This document shows, one piece after another, positions 7,924 through 15,732 of a DNA stretch of 36,744 nucleotides; the stretch's first letter is position 1, and every line of letters begins with the position of its first letter. The stretch lies in NCBI GenBank assembly GCA_002373375.1, contig DFLE01000053.1, forward strand, positions 1-36,744, in the 5' to 3' direction. The notes beneath the pieces were generated by a model. It saw only the letters and a program-made list of their open reading frames with translations, made no database searches and was not told the DNA's origin. The stretch is from Prevotellaceae bacterium UBA3627 (lineage in GTDB: Bacteria > Bacteroidota > Bacteroidia > Bacteroidales > Bacteroidaceae). The position numbers and the translations under genes are program-made.

Positions 7924-9579
7924 TTATTGATCGTTCTGTCTTATCTCCACACGGCGTATCTTGCCGCTGATGGTCTTGGGCAACTCATCCACAAACTCCA
8001 CTATGCGCGGATATTTGTATGGTGCCGTCTCGCGCTTCACGTGCTCCTGCAGTTCTTTCTTCAGAGCGTCAGAGGCTTTCTGCTTGTACTCGTCGGTTAG
8101 CACTATTGTTGCCTTTACTATCTGTCCGCGTATCTCGTCGGGCGCGGCAGTTATGGCACATTCCACCACTGCGGGGTGGGTCATCAGCGCCGACTCCACC
8201 TCGAACGGTCCTACGCGGTAGCCTGAGGTCTTTATCACATCGTCAATGCGCGACACGAACCACAGGTACCCGTCATGGTCACGATATACCATATCGCCGG
8301 TGTGATACAATCCGTTGACGATGCGCTTCTCCGTCATCTCCTCGTTGCGGTAATAGCACTTGAAGAGTCCGAGAGGCTTCTTGCCGTCATTTACCTTAAT
8401 GACGAGCTCGCCGTGCACCATCTCAGGCACGCTGTTGCCGTCCTCGTCAACGATGTCTATGTCATACTGTGGGTTAGGCACTCCCATCGCGCCGGGCTTT
8501 GGCTCCACCCAGGGGTATGTACCCACCACCATGGTGGTCTCCGTCTGTCCGTATGACTCGTATATCGTTATGCCCGTCTTAGCCTTCCACTCCTCAAACA
8601 CACTGGGGTTGAGTGCCTCGCCTGCCGTGGTGCACCACCTGAGTGCGGAGAGGTCGTAGGCGCTGATGTCCTCACGTATGAGGAAACGGTAGATGGTAGG
8701 CGGCGCACAGAACGACGTGATGTGGTAGTCTTGCATTACGCGCAACAACACCTCGGGGTAGAAACGTCCCTCGTAGTCATATACGAAGACCGTAGCTCCG
8801 CAGAGCATCTGACCGTAGAACTTGCCCCATACCGCCTTACCCCAACCAGTGTCGGCAAGCGTAAGATGCAGCGACCTGTCGTTGAGGTTGTGCCAGCACT
8901 TGGCTGTCACTATGTGTGCCAAGGGGTAGGAGAAATCGTGCATCACCATCTTAGGCTCGCCCGTAGTGCCACTGGTGAAGTAGAGCAGGAAATTGTCGGT
9001 CACCTTGTTGCGCGCCGGCCTTACGAACGGTGCCGCCTCCTGCAGTCCGCGCCAAAAGTCGTAGAAGCCGTTAGGCACAGCCGGACCTATAGATATGCAG
9101 TGGCGCAGCATAGGTGAGAAGCGTCTTGCTTTCTGCACATGCTGCAGCACCTCGGGGTCACCACATGATATTATACCGCTGATGCCAGCCATGTGGCAGC
9201 GGTATATGATGTCTTTCTCCGTAAGCATGTGGGTGGCAGGTATCGCCACCGCTCCTATCTTGTGCAGGGCTACCATGGCATACCACCATTCCACCCTTCT
9301 CTTCAGTATCAGCATCACACGGTCGCCCTTCTCTATGCCTATGCCTTGGAAGAAGGCGGCACACTGGTCTGTGATGTTCTTGAACGCACCGTATGTTATA
9401 TGCTTTACCTCGCCCTGGTCGTTAGTCCACAACAAGGCCTCTTTCTCTGGCATCAACTCCGCCCATGCGTCTATGACGTCATAGCCGAAGTTGAAGTCAT
9501 CAGGCACGTTAACCTTGAAGTGCTCCATAAAATCACCGTATGAGGCGAATTCCTGCTGGCTGAGATATTTCTCTAACAT
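7924..9579 (-). CDS. AMP-forming acyl-CoA synthetase, medium-chain/acetyl-CoA synthetase-like (551 aa)
   Basis: ANL-superfamily enzyme. It has the loop YFTSGTTGEPKMVMHD, the tyrosine motif YGQTE, the aspartate motif GLYHTGDMVYRDHDGYLWFVSRIDDVIKTSGYRVGPFEVE (split here only by naming: GDMVYRDHDGY, then SRIDDVIK) and the C-terminal catalytic-lysine motif TISGKIRRVEIR. KMVMHD after the ATP loop and VGPFEVE after the hinge are typical of the medium-chain (MACS) and acetyl-CoA-synthetase-like branch. Its ATG overlaps the stop of the thioesterase gene by 7 bases (ATGTTAG), pointing to translational coupling. A synthetase and a thioesterase in one operon could set the balance of a CoA ester pool; the substrate is unknown. 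Confidence 0.9.
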   Translation of the reverse strand: MLEKYLSQQEFASYGDFMEHFKVNVPDDFNFGYDVIDAWAELMPEKEALLWTNDQGEVKHITYGAFKNITDQCAAFFQGIGIEKGDRVMLILKRRVEWWYAMVALHKIGAVAIPATHMLTEKDIIYRCHMAGISGIISCGDPEVLQHVQKARRFSPMLRHCISIGPAVPNGFYDFWRGLQEAAPFVRPARNKVTDNFLLYFTSGTTGEPKMVMHDFSYPLAHIVTAKCWHNLNDRSLHLTLADTGWGKAVWGKFYGQMLCGATVFVYDYEGRFYPEVLLRVMQDYHITSFCAPPTIYRFLIREDISAYDLSALRWCTTAGEALNPSVFEEWKAKTGITIYESYGQTETTMVVGTYPWVEPKPGAMGVPNPQYDIDIVDEDGNSVPEMVHGELVIKVNDGKKPLGLFKCYYRNEEMTEKRIVNGLYHTGDMVYRDHDGYLWFVSRIDDVIKTSGYRVGPFEVESALMTHPAVVECAITAAPDEIRGQIVKATIVLTDEYKQKASDALKKELQEHVKRETAPYKYPRIVEFVDELPKTISGKIRRVEIRQNDQ

Positions 9580-10016
9580 AATCCCTCCCCCTCGTACTCC
9601 TTTATCCTGTGTCTGAAGTCATTACTTATCTCTACAGACTCGTTACGCACGGTGTCCATCATCACCATCACCGTCTCTGAATAGCACTTCACCTCGCCGG
9701 TACGCTCGTTAAGCGCACGCTGCAACAGTGTGAAGCTCTTGTTGCCAAGGTGTGTCACGGCAGTGTCTATCACTATCTCGTCTGGGAAAAAGACTGGCGA
9801 TATGAAGTTTGCCTCTATGTGCACCACCACCGGCGCCATACGGTCGAAGATGTCAGTGCCTACCACATCGTTGAAGTAATGCGTCTTACACATGTCAAAC
9901 AAGGAAAAATACACCGAATTGTTGACATGGCCGAAACGGTCAACATCGGAAAACCTCAGCTGCGCGGGCATCCTGTGATGAAAAACTTGCTTGTCTATTT
10001 CCGTGGTTTGCATCAT
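9573..10016 (-). CDS. Hotdog-fold acyl-CoA thioesterase (4HBT/YbgC-like)
   Basis: Hydrolyses acyl-CoA thioesters in the cytoplasm. The N-terminal motif RFSDVDRFGHVNNSVYFSLFD is the 4HBT active-site helix, with Asp in D-x-D-x-x-G-H-V-N-N as the likely catalytic residue. The rest alternates strands as expected for a single hotdog domain. About 147 residues from the ATG at 10016, a usual length. Longer starts up to 10097 are rejected because the promoter -7 element lies at 10073-10080. First gene of the operon, overlapping the next by 7 bases. Confidence 0.85.
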   Translation of the reverse strand: MMQTTEIDKQVFHHRMPAQLRFSDVDRFGHVNNSVYFSLFDMCKTHYFNDVVGTDIFDRMAPVVVHIEANFISPVFFPDEIVIDTAVTHLGNKSFTLLQRALNERTGEVKCYSETVMVMMDTVRNESVEISNDFRHRIKEYEGEGLC

Positions 10017-10030
10017 CTTAATTTGCATTT

Positions 10031-10053
10031 TGCACACACAGTCACAGTGTGCA
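10031..10053. promoter_or_regulatory. Inverted repeat in the thioesterase leader
   Basis: TGCACAC and GTGTGCA arms separated by 9 bases, placed about 13-35 bases after the expected transcription start (near 10066) of the acyl-CoA operon. Its position suits a repressor operator or a leader hairpin; neither is proven. Confidence 0.4.
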
Positions 10054-10072
10054 CTTTTTTCTCTTGCAAGTG

Positions 10073-10080
10073 CAAAATTA
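10073..10080 (-). promoter_or_regulatory. Promoter -7 element of the acyl-CoA operon
   Basis: TAATTTTG on the minus strand matches TAnnTTTG. It fixes the start of the thioesterase downstream of 10066. The -33 element is not clear. Confidence 0.55.
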
Positions 10081-10151
10081 GGAAATAAAGCAAACAAAAG
10101 GTAATAAAGAGTGGAAAAAATACCGAAACGCTATTTTATAGAGACGAAATG

Positions 10152-10898
10152 CTATCTGCCTTTTATCCATTTGCACACTTCAACTTTGCGTGTGCGACTG
10201 ACGACAATCTTCGGCACATTATCGCCCTTTAGGTGTATGAGCATCTTTCCGTACTCTATGTTTTCAGTTCCGCTAATCTGCTCTATGGGCAGTATGAACT
10301 TCCTGTTTACTCGCATGAAACGGCCCTGGGGCAACATGGCGGCAATGTTGTCGAGCGTATCGTCCACACGGTATGAGTTGCCGTCAAGCAGCTTGAGGTA
10401 GGAGTTCTTCTGCTCCGACACTATATAGCGTACAGTGGAGAGGTGTATTATCCTCTCTCCGTGAAGTGTCTTGACAACAAAGCGCGCAAGGTGTGTCTTG
10501 GGTTTGTTCCATCCACCCCGAGGCGTAAGCAGCGAGACAGCCTTCCTCAGTCTTACCGCCATGGCAAGAGCCTTGGTGAGAGAGTCTTCCTCCACTGGCT
10601 TCAGCAGATATGACAGGCTGAGATAGTTAAAAGCCTTGAGCGCATACTCCTCGTATGAGGTAATGAAGATGACGGGCACCTGATGCGGAGCATGGTCAAG
10701 GGCACTGAAGACAGTATCGTCAGAGAGCACCGCCTCTGTTATGATGATGTCTATGTCCTTATGCTGCATAAGGTAGTCACGTCCCTGCTCCATGGTGGTG
10801 AAGGGACCTATTACCTCACACTCCGTGTCGTATGACTCTACAATCTTGCGAACGGAATGGTAGCTGGGTATGTCTGACTCAAAGACTACTATCTTCAT
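10152..10898 (-). CDS. LytTR-family response regulator with altered receiver
   Basis: A cytoplasmic DNA-binding regulator of about 248 residues. An N-terminal receiver-like domain (about 1-118) is followed by a C-terminal LytTR domain (about 145-245; VVKTLHGERIIHLSTVRYI ... RFMRVNRKFILPIEQI). Numbering from the longest frame, the switch Thr83 (IFITSYEEY) and Lys103 (SYLLKP) are present. The phospho-acceptor position, however, reads ITEAV with Glu58 instead of Asp, and the acidic cluster is FESD. Glu at this place often mimics phosphorylation. No histidine kinase is adjacent. ATG at 10898 or 10904 is chosen; an upstream GTG at 10907 overlaps the -7 element. Its targets are not evident; the GH28 gene is divergent to it. 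Confidence 0.88.
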   Translation of the reverse strand: MKIVVFESDIPSYHSVRKIVESYDTECEVIGPFTTMEQGRDYLMQHKDIDIIITEAVLSDDTVFSALDHAPHQVPVIFITSYEEYALKAFNYLSLSYLLKPVEEDSLTKALAMAVRLRKAVSLLTPRGGWNKPKTHLARFVVKTLHGERIIHLSTVRYIVSEQKNSYLKLLDGNSYRVDDTLDNIAAMLPQGRFMRVNRKFILPIEQISGTENIEYGKMLIHLKGDNVPKIVVSRTRKVEVCKWIKGR

Positions 10899-10906
10899 AT
10901 TCATCA

Positions 10907-10922
10907 CAAAGTTACAAAATTA
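10907..10922 (-). promoter_or_regulatory. Tandem -7 elements of the LytTR gene
   Basis: Two adjoining matches on the minus strand, TAATTTTG (10915-10922) and TAACTTTG (10907-10914), lie directly before the start codons. Use of the upstream one gives a leader of only a few bases; the downstream one would give an almost leaderless message. Confidence 0.5.
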
Positions 10923-10964
10923 TCCTATAAATACGCACCACGCAGCCAAAATTTTCTTCCCTTG

Positions 10965-10996
10965 TTGCGATTATTAACAAAAAAAGTGTAACTTTG
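10965..10996 (+). promoter_or_regulatory. GH28 gene promoter
   Basis: TAACTTTG at 10989-10996 with TTG at 10965-10967. Transcription should start near 11003, which makes an unusually long leader (about 270 bases). Confidence 0.65.
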
Positions 10997-11168
10997 CAAT
11001 TGACAGCTTGTCAATTTACACAACTAATAATACACAACTCAACTTTCGCAAGCTTCAGTTTCGTTGAGGTTTAAGGTTTTGAGGTCGCTTCACTTCAAGG
11101 TTTTAAGGTGATATTAGGCAACTATTCACCACAATTAAACATATTTCACCTCATGACCTTACGACCTT

Positions 11169-11192
11169 ATCGCTCGGCACGCAGTGACGCTT
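11169..11192 (+). repeat. 24-bp leader element, copy B
   Basis: Begins ATCGCTCGGCACGCAGTGAC and continues GCTT; differs from the nadA-leader copy (5729-5752, minus) at one position. It is followed by CCTAAGC, a word also present near copy A. Confidence 0.75.
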
Positions 11193-11273
11193 GCCTAAGC
11201 AAGAACCTGATAACCCAACAAGTTGAGCGAAACTTGAATACATAACTATAACAATACATACCTGACAAAAAAG

Positions 11274-12677
11274 ATGAAAAGACAAATCCTTACCTTATTT
11301 ATTATGCTGACCGGCATGGCCTCTATGGCACAGACGGCCGACAAGGCATGGAGCACTACCTACAACGAGATAGTAAGCCGCATCAAGGCTCCTGTGTTCA
11401 AGCAGAAAGACTATCGCGCTGCTGTGAAGACAAGCTATACGGCAAAGAAGAACCAGCAGATTATCAACAAGGCCATAGCCAAATGCTCAAAGGCAGGAGG
11501 CGGCAGGGTTATCATCCCGGCAGGAAAGTATCAGACGGGTGCCATCATGCTGATGTCAAACGTGAACCTCTGCGTGGAGAAGGATGCCGAACTGATATTC
11601 GCCTTCGACCGCTCTCTCTACCCATTGGTATATACCCGCTGGGAGGGACTGGACCTGTGGAACTACCAGCCGTGCATATATGCCATAGACTGTAAGAACA
11701 TAGCCCTGACAGGCGAGGGCACCATCAACGGCAACGGCTCTAATGAGGGCAACTGGTGGTACATGAAGGGACTGAAGGAGCACGGATGGCACGACGGCGT
11801 GGACGAGTGGCAGGGCACTGCCAGCAAGGGTACCAGGGCTGAACTGCTCAAGATGTCAGACAACGGTGTGCCTGCAAAGGAACGTAAGTTCGGCATGGGC
11901 AAGGGACTGCGCCCGCAGCTGGTCAACTTCGTACGCTGCGAGAATGTGCTGATAGAGAACTTGAAGCTGCTCAACTCTCCTTTCTGGGTGATGCACCCTC
12001 TGATGTGCAAGAACCTCACGGTGCGCGGCGTGTATGTGTATAACGAGGGACCTAACGGCGACGGCTGCGACCCGGAGTCATGTGAGGACGTGCTGATAGA
12101 GAACTGCACCTTCCACACCGGCGACGACTGCATAGCACTGAAGAGCGGACGCAATGCCGACGGCAGAAAGGCCGACATACCTTGTAAGAACATCATAGTA
12201 CGCAAGTGTAAGATGGAGGACGGACACGGCGGCGTGGTGATAGGCTCAGAGATAAGCGGCGGAGCAACCAACGTGTTTGCAGAGGACTGTGACATGGACT
12301 CACCTAACCTTGACCGCGTGCTGCGCATCAAGACCAACACTTGCCGCGGAGGTATAATAGAGAACATATATATGCGTAACATACGCGTGGGACAGTGCCG
12401 CGAGGCAGTCATGCGCATAAACCTGGTGTACGAGCCTAACGAGATAGCCGAGCGCGGACACATCCCTACAGTGCGCAACGTGTTCATGCAGAACGTGACC
12501 TGCCAGAAGTCTAAATACGGTGTGCTGATAAACGGTCTTGACGACTCTGACAACGTATATAACATTAACGTGAAGGACTGCCGCTTTGGTGGACTGACAG
12601 CCGAGCCGCTGATGCGCACAGGCAAGAGCCACGACATCAAAATGGACAATGTGACTGTTTCCACTTATATAAAGTAA
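11274..12677 (+). CDS. Secreted GH28-family polygalacturonase-like glycoside hydrolase
   Basis: Cleaves galacturonic-acid linkages in pectin; exported by a signal peptide (residues 1-19, MKRQILTLFIMLTGMASMA). The right-handed beta-helix family GH28 is shown by its catalytic motifs in order: NGDGCDPESC at 261-270 (Asp263), TGDDCIALKSG with Asp284-Asp285, GHGG at 317-320 and RIK at 351-353. The 467-residue length is normal. Family members include endo- and exo-polygalacturonases and rhamnogalacturonases, so the exact linkage is open. It is not within a polysaccharide utilisation locus: no SusC/SusD genes are nearby. It has its own promoter and long leader and lies opposite the LytTR regulator, a possible but unproven controller. 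Confidence 0.92.
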   Translation: MKRQILTLFIMLTGMASMAQTADKAWSTTYNEIVSRIKAPVFKQKDYRAAVKTSYTAKKNQQIINKAIAKCSKAGGGRVIIPAGKYQTGAIMLMSNVNLCVEKDAELIFAFDRSLYPLVYTRWEGLDLWNYQPCIYAIDCKNIALTGEGTINGNGSNEGNWWYMKGLKEHGWHDGVDEWQGTASKGTRAELLKMSDNGVPAKERKFGMGKGLRPQLVNFVRCENVLIENLKLLNSPFWVMHPLMCKNLTVRGVYVYNEGPNGDGCDPESCEDVLIENCTFHTGDDCIALKSGRNADGRKADIPCKNIIVRKCKMEDGHGGVVIGSEISGGATNVFAEDCDMDSPNLDRVLRIKTNTCRGGIIENIYMRNIRVGQCREAVMRINLVYEPNEIAERGHIPTVRNVFMQNVTCQKSKYGVLINGLDDSDNVYNINVKDCRFGGLTAEPLMRTGKSHDIKMDNVTVSTYIK

Positions 12678-12774
12678 AAAACACGCTAATATCACATAAA
12701 TTGTCAAAATTAGAGTGAAAAACAGGACAAAAAAGGCATTTTTTCCGTAATTCAAGCATTTTTCTCGCAAAAAA

Positions 12775-12805
12775 TTTGCAATATAGAAGAAAAATGTTAA
12801 CTTTG
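12775..12805 (+). promoter_or_regulatory. HU gene promoter
   Basis: TTTG at 12775-12778 and TAACTTTG at 12798-12805, exactly 19 bases apart; the best-formed promoter in the window. It predicts a leader of about 100 AT-rich bases before the HU start. Confidence 0.8.
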
Positions 12806-12913
12806 TAACGGATTATATCGGACTAACGTCTGATAGACATCATTTTAGAGAAAATATAAACAAATCACAAGTATTACAACAATAGTACTAATTTAAACAC
12901 TTCAATTTAAATT

Positions 12914-13174
12914 ATGAACAAGACAGAACTCGTAAAGAAGATTGCAGAGAAGGCTGAGATTTCTCAGGCTCAGGCAAAGTCAGTTCTCGAGGCTACCCTC
13001 GAGTCAGTTAAGGAAGCTCTTCAGGGTGGTGACTCAGTACAGCTCATCGGCTTCGGTACATTCAGCGTTTCTGAGCGTGCTGCACGCACAGGTAAGAACC
13101 CACGTACCGGCGAGAAGATTCAGATTGCCGCTAAGAAGATTGCTAAGTTCAAGGCTGGCGCTGGTCTTATCTGA
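12914..13174 (+). CDS. hup: HU-family nucleoid DNA-binding protein
   Basis: A small basic histone-like protein that bends and wraps DNA as a dimer. The 86 residues match HU throughout: MNKTELVKKIAEKAEISQAQ, the conserved LIGFGTFSVSERAARTGKNP, whose beta-arm carries the minor-groove proline in the GKNPRTGE segment, and the tail KKIAKFKAGAGL. Codon choice (CGT, GGT, CTC) differs from neighbours and fits a highly expressed gene. It has a strong promoter and its own intrinsic terminator, so it is a single-gene transcript. The following recombinase gene starts right after that terminator. Confidence 0.96.
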   Translation: MNKTELVKKIAEKAEISQAQAKSVLEATLESVKEALQGGDSVQLIGFGTFSVSERAARTGKNPRTGEKIQIAAKKIAKFKAGAGLI

Positions 13175-13203
13175 TATTCATTTGAATTAAAACAAGACAC
13201 TAA

Positions 13204-13247
13204 CCCACTGGATTACCTCTTTGCAGGTGCCAGTGGGATTTTTGTTT
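13204..13247 (+). terminator. HU gene terminator
   Basis: CCCACTGG (13204-13211) pairs with CCAGTGGG (13230-13237), followed by ATTTTTGTTT. The start codon of the recombinase gene follows directly at 13248. Confidence 0.88.
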
Positions 13248-14165
13248 ATGAACTTTGAACTGCTAAAGCGTTTCAGGCGGCATCTGCGGTTACTGAAGGG
13301 CGTATCGCCCAACACCGTGGCGGCTTACATCAGCGACGTGGGAAAACTCATTACCTGGTGTGAGGAGGAGCAGCGTGACCCTGTCACACTGACCCTTGAC
13401 GACCTGGAGACATTCTCCGCCTCACTGCACGACCTGGGCATAGCGTCATCCTCACACGCACGCATACTATGCGGCGTGAGAGCCTTTTACCAGTATCTCA
13501 CCATTGACGGATACGTGGAACAAGACCCCTCCGAACTGCTTGAGTCTCCCATACAGGACAAGCACCTGCCCGATGTGCTGTCAACAGAGGAGGTGGACAT
13601 GATTATCAATGCCATAGACCTCTCAAAATGGGAGGGACAGCGCAACAGGGCAATAATAGAGGTGCTATTCTCTTGCGGACTGCGAGTGTCTGAGCTCGTG
13701 ACGCTCACCCTCTCAAACATATATGAGGAGGACGAGTTCGTACGCATACTGGGTAAGGGTAACAAGGAGAGGCTCGTGCCTATATCGGGAAGGGCACTGC
13801 ACGAACTGCACCTGTGGTATATGGACAGGAGACAGATGAAGATAAAGCCCGGCGAGGAGGACTATGTGTTCCTCAACCGACGTGGGGCACACCTCACACG
13901 CACCATGATATTCATCATGATAAAGCAGTATGCCGCCATGGCCGGAATAAGAAAGACAATATCACCGCACACCCTGCGACACTCCTTTGCCACCGCACTG
14001 CTCGAAGGGGGCGCATCGCTGAGGGTGATACAGACTCTGCTCGGACATGAGAGCATAGGAACAACGGAGATATACACCCACATAGATATGTCAACCCTCA
14101 GGCAGGAGATAGAGCTGCACCATCCGCGCAATATAAAATATTCCTCTTGCACATCTGAAAAATAA
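13248..14165 (+). CDS. xerD: XerD-type site-specific tyrosine recombinase
   Basis: Resolves chromosome dimers at dif sites, working with a XerC partner. The 305-residue protein has an N-terminal SAM-like core-binding domain (FRRHLRLLKGVSPNTVAAYISDV) and a catalytic domain with the full set Arg146 (CGLRVSEL), His241 and Arg244 (HTLRHSFA), His267 (LGHESIGTTEIY) and Tyr276. The uniform length and lack of mobile-element context favour the housekeeping Xer role over an integrase. An earlier start at 13221 (TTG) would fall inside the HU terminator; ATG at 13248 gives the standard N-terminus. No separate promoter was recognised, so expression may rely on read-through from HU. Confidence 0.88.
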   Translation: MNFELLKRFRRHLRLLKGVSPNTVAAYISDVGKLITWCEEEQRDPVTLTLDDLETFSASLHDLGIASSSHARILCGVRAFYQYLTIDGYVEQDPSELLESPIQDKHLPDVLSTEEVDMIINAIDLSKWEGQRNRAIIEVLFSCGLRVSELVTLTLSNIYEEDEFVRILGKGNKERLVPISGRALHELHLWYMDRRQMKIKPGEEDYVFLNRRGAHLTRTMIFIMIKQYAAMAGIRKTISPHTLRHSFATALLEGGASLRVIQTLLGHESIGTTEIYTHIDMSTLRQEIELHHPRNIKYSSCTSEK

Positions 14166-14177
14166 TCAGTAACTTTG
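14147..14177 (+). promoter_or_regulatory. argH promoter
   Basis: TTG at 14147-14149 and TAACTTTG at 14170-14177, 20 bases apart, overlapping the end of xerD. The leader of about 130 bases contains the GC-rich dispersed repeat. Confidence 0.72.
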
Positions 14178-14220
14178 CAAGAGAAAACTATTAATGCATA
14201 ATAATTAATAATTAATTAAG

Positions 14221-14263
14221 AGTAATCCACGACTCCCTCCCTTGGGAGGGCCGGGGTGGGGTT
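14221..14263 (+). repeat. 43-bp dispersed GC-rich repeat, copy 1
   Basis: A 43-base element with the palindrome CCCTCCCTTGGGAGGG at its centre followed by CCGGGGTGGGG. It matches 27760-27802 (minus strand) at 42 of 43 positions. A degenerate second unit follows at about 14268-14300 (CCTTCCCTCACAAGGAGAG...CCGGGGTGGG). It lies in the argH leader. Confidence 0.85.
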
Positions 14264-14316
14264 AATTCCTTCCCTCACAAGGAGAGCCGGGGTGGGTCTC
14301 ATAACTTGGAATCAAA

Positions 14317-15657
14317 ATGAAACTCTGGTCAAAAGGATTTGAGATAAACAAGGAGATAGAGCGGTTCACCGTAGGCAGAGACCGCGAGATGGACCTCTAT
14401 CTGGCTAAGTACGACGTAATGGGCTCCATGGCCCACATCACCATGCTCAACAGCATAGGACTGATAGCCGACGACGAGCTGCCACAGCTGCTCAGGGAGC
14501 TGCGCAAGATATATGACATCTGCGAGAGGGGCGAGTTTGTAATAGAGGACGACATTGAGGACGTTCACTCACAGGTGGAGCTGATGCTGACACGCGCGCT
14601 TGGCGACATGGGCAAGAAGATACACTCCGGCCGCTCACGCAATGACCAGGTGCTGGTGGACCTCAAACTGTTCACGCGCGCCAGACTGCGCGAGGTGGTG
14701 AACGAGGTGAAGACTCTCTTCGACGAACTGATACAGCAGAGCGAAGCCAACAAGGACGTGCTGATGCCGGGCTACACGCACCTGCAGATAGCCATGCCGT
14801 CAAGCTTCGGACTGTGGTTCGGCGCATACGCCGAGTCGCTCACCGACGATATGCTCTACCTGCAGGCGGCTTACAAGATGACCAACCGCAACCCTCTGGG
14901 TTCTGCCGCAGGCTACGGCTCGTCATTCCCGCTCAACCGCCAGATGACCACAGACCTTCTGGGCTTCGACTCCATGAACTACAATGTGGTTTATGCGCAG
15001 ATGGGACGCGGCAAGATGGAGCGCAACGTGGCGTTCTCCATCGCCGGACTGGCCGGCACGCTGGCAAAGATGGCTTTTGATGCCTGCCTGTTCAACTCGC
15101 AGAACTTCCAGTTTGTGAAACTGCCTAAGGAGTGTACCACCGGCTCAAGTATCATGCCTCACAAGAAGAACCCCGACGTGTTTGAGCTAATACGAGCCAA
15201 GTGTAACAAGCTGCAGTCACTGCCTACACAGGTCACGCTCATACAGAACAACTTGCCATGCGGCTACTTCCGCGACTTGCAGATAATAAAAGAGGTGTTC
15301 CTGCCGGCCTTTGACGAACTGCTCGACTGCCTCCGCATGACAGCCTACATAATAAACAAGATGGAGGTGCGCCGCGACATCCTCGACAATCCGATGTATG
15401 ATGCCATCTTCTCCGTAGAGGAGGTGAACCGCCTGGCTGCTGAGGGTATGCCGTTCCGCGATGCCTATAAGAAAGTGGGACTTGACATTGAGGCGGGCAA
15501 CTTCAAACCGAACAAGAACATACACCACACCCACGAGGGCAGCATAGGAAACCTCTGCAACGACCGCATACAGGCTCTGATGCAGCAGACGCTCAGCGGC
15601 TTCAACTTCGAGCGTGTGGACAAGGCTGAACAGGCACTGCTTGCCACAGGAAAATAA
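14317..15657 (+). CDS. argH: Argininosuccinate lyase
   Basis: Splits argininosuccinate to arginine and fumarate, the last step of arginine synthesis; a cytoplasmic homotetramer of the fumarase/aspartase superfamily. The 446 residues carry the family's three conserved regions: HSGRSRND at 103-110, TAAY-like region GYTHLQIAMPSSFG near 151, and the signature GSSIMPHKKNP at 276-286 with the catalytic serine loop. No other arginine genes are next to it. An intrinsic terminator follows directly. Confidence 0.96.
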   Translation: MKLWSKGFEINKEIERFTVGRDREMDLYLAKYDVMGSMAHITMLNSIGLIADDELPQLLRELRKIYDICERGEFVIEDDIEDVHSQVELMLTRALGDMGKKIHSGRSRNDQVLVDLKLFTRARLREVVNEVKTLFDELIQQSEANKDVLMPGYTHLQIAMPSSFGLWFGAYAESLTDDMLYLQAAYKMTNRNPLGSAAGYGSSFPLNRQMTTDLLGFDSMNYNVVYAQMGRGKMERNVAFSIAGLAGTLAKMAFDACLFNSQNFQFVKLPKECTTGSSIMPHKKNPDVFELIRAKCNKLQSLPTQVTLIQNNLPCGYFRDLQIIKEVFLPAFDELLDCLRMTAYIINKMEVRRDILDNPMYDAIFSVEEVNRLAAEGMPFRDAYKKVGLDIEAGNFKPNKNIHHTHEGSIGNLCNDRIQALMQQTLSGFNFERVDKAEQALLATGK

Positions 15658-15671
15658 CCTAATGCATACAT

Positions 15672-15712
15672 GGTGCTGACCTGCGTTTATACACTGGTCA
15701 GCACCTTTTTTA
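15672..15712 (+). terminator. argH terminator
   Basis: GGTGCTGACC (15672-15681) and GGTCAGCACC (15696-15705) form a perfect 10-bp stem with a 14-base loop, followed by TTTTTTAT. Confidence 0.93.
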
Positions 15713-15732
15713 TATATCACAAGGGAGAGGGA

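Larger units (their letters stand above)
10923..11273. other. Intergenic leader region between LytTR and GH28 genes
   Basis: No gene seen. It holds the GH28 promoter (TAACTTTG at 10989-10996, TTG about 21 bases upstream at 10965-10967) and a leader of about 270 bases. The leader is made of near-repeats of AAGGTTTTGAGGT/AAGGTTTTAAGGT type (11070-11110), ACCTTACGACCTTA, and the 24-bp element at 11169-11192. No riboswitch was recognised. Confidence 0.6.

Noticed and set aside
10017..10097. Extended N-terminus of the thioesterase
   Set aside because: A TAnnTTTG promoter element lies inside this stretch, and the family begins near the RFSDVD motif.
11003..11273. Riboswitch in the long GH28 leader
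   Set aside because: The leader is built of short repeats and the 24-bp dispersed element; no known riboswitch core was recognised.
11663..12664. Long open frame (333 codons) on the minus strand opposite the GH28 gene
   Set aside because: Antisense shadow of a well-supported enzyme with all catalytic motifs; the predicted protein is Ser/Pro/Leu-rich without any domain.
15217..15720. Antisense frames opposite argH, and similar ones opposite the DUF3868 gene (16675-17208)
   Set aside because: No promoter, no start context and low-complexity products; mirrored codon bias of the real genes explains them.
15670..15732. Extended start of the DUF3868 protein gene
   Set aside because: The start codon region overlaps the argH terminator, and the later ATG at 15733 begins a proper signal peptide.
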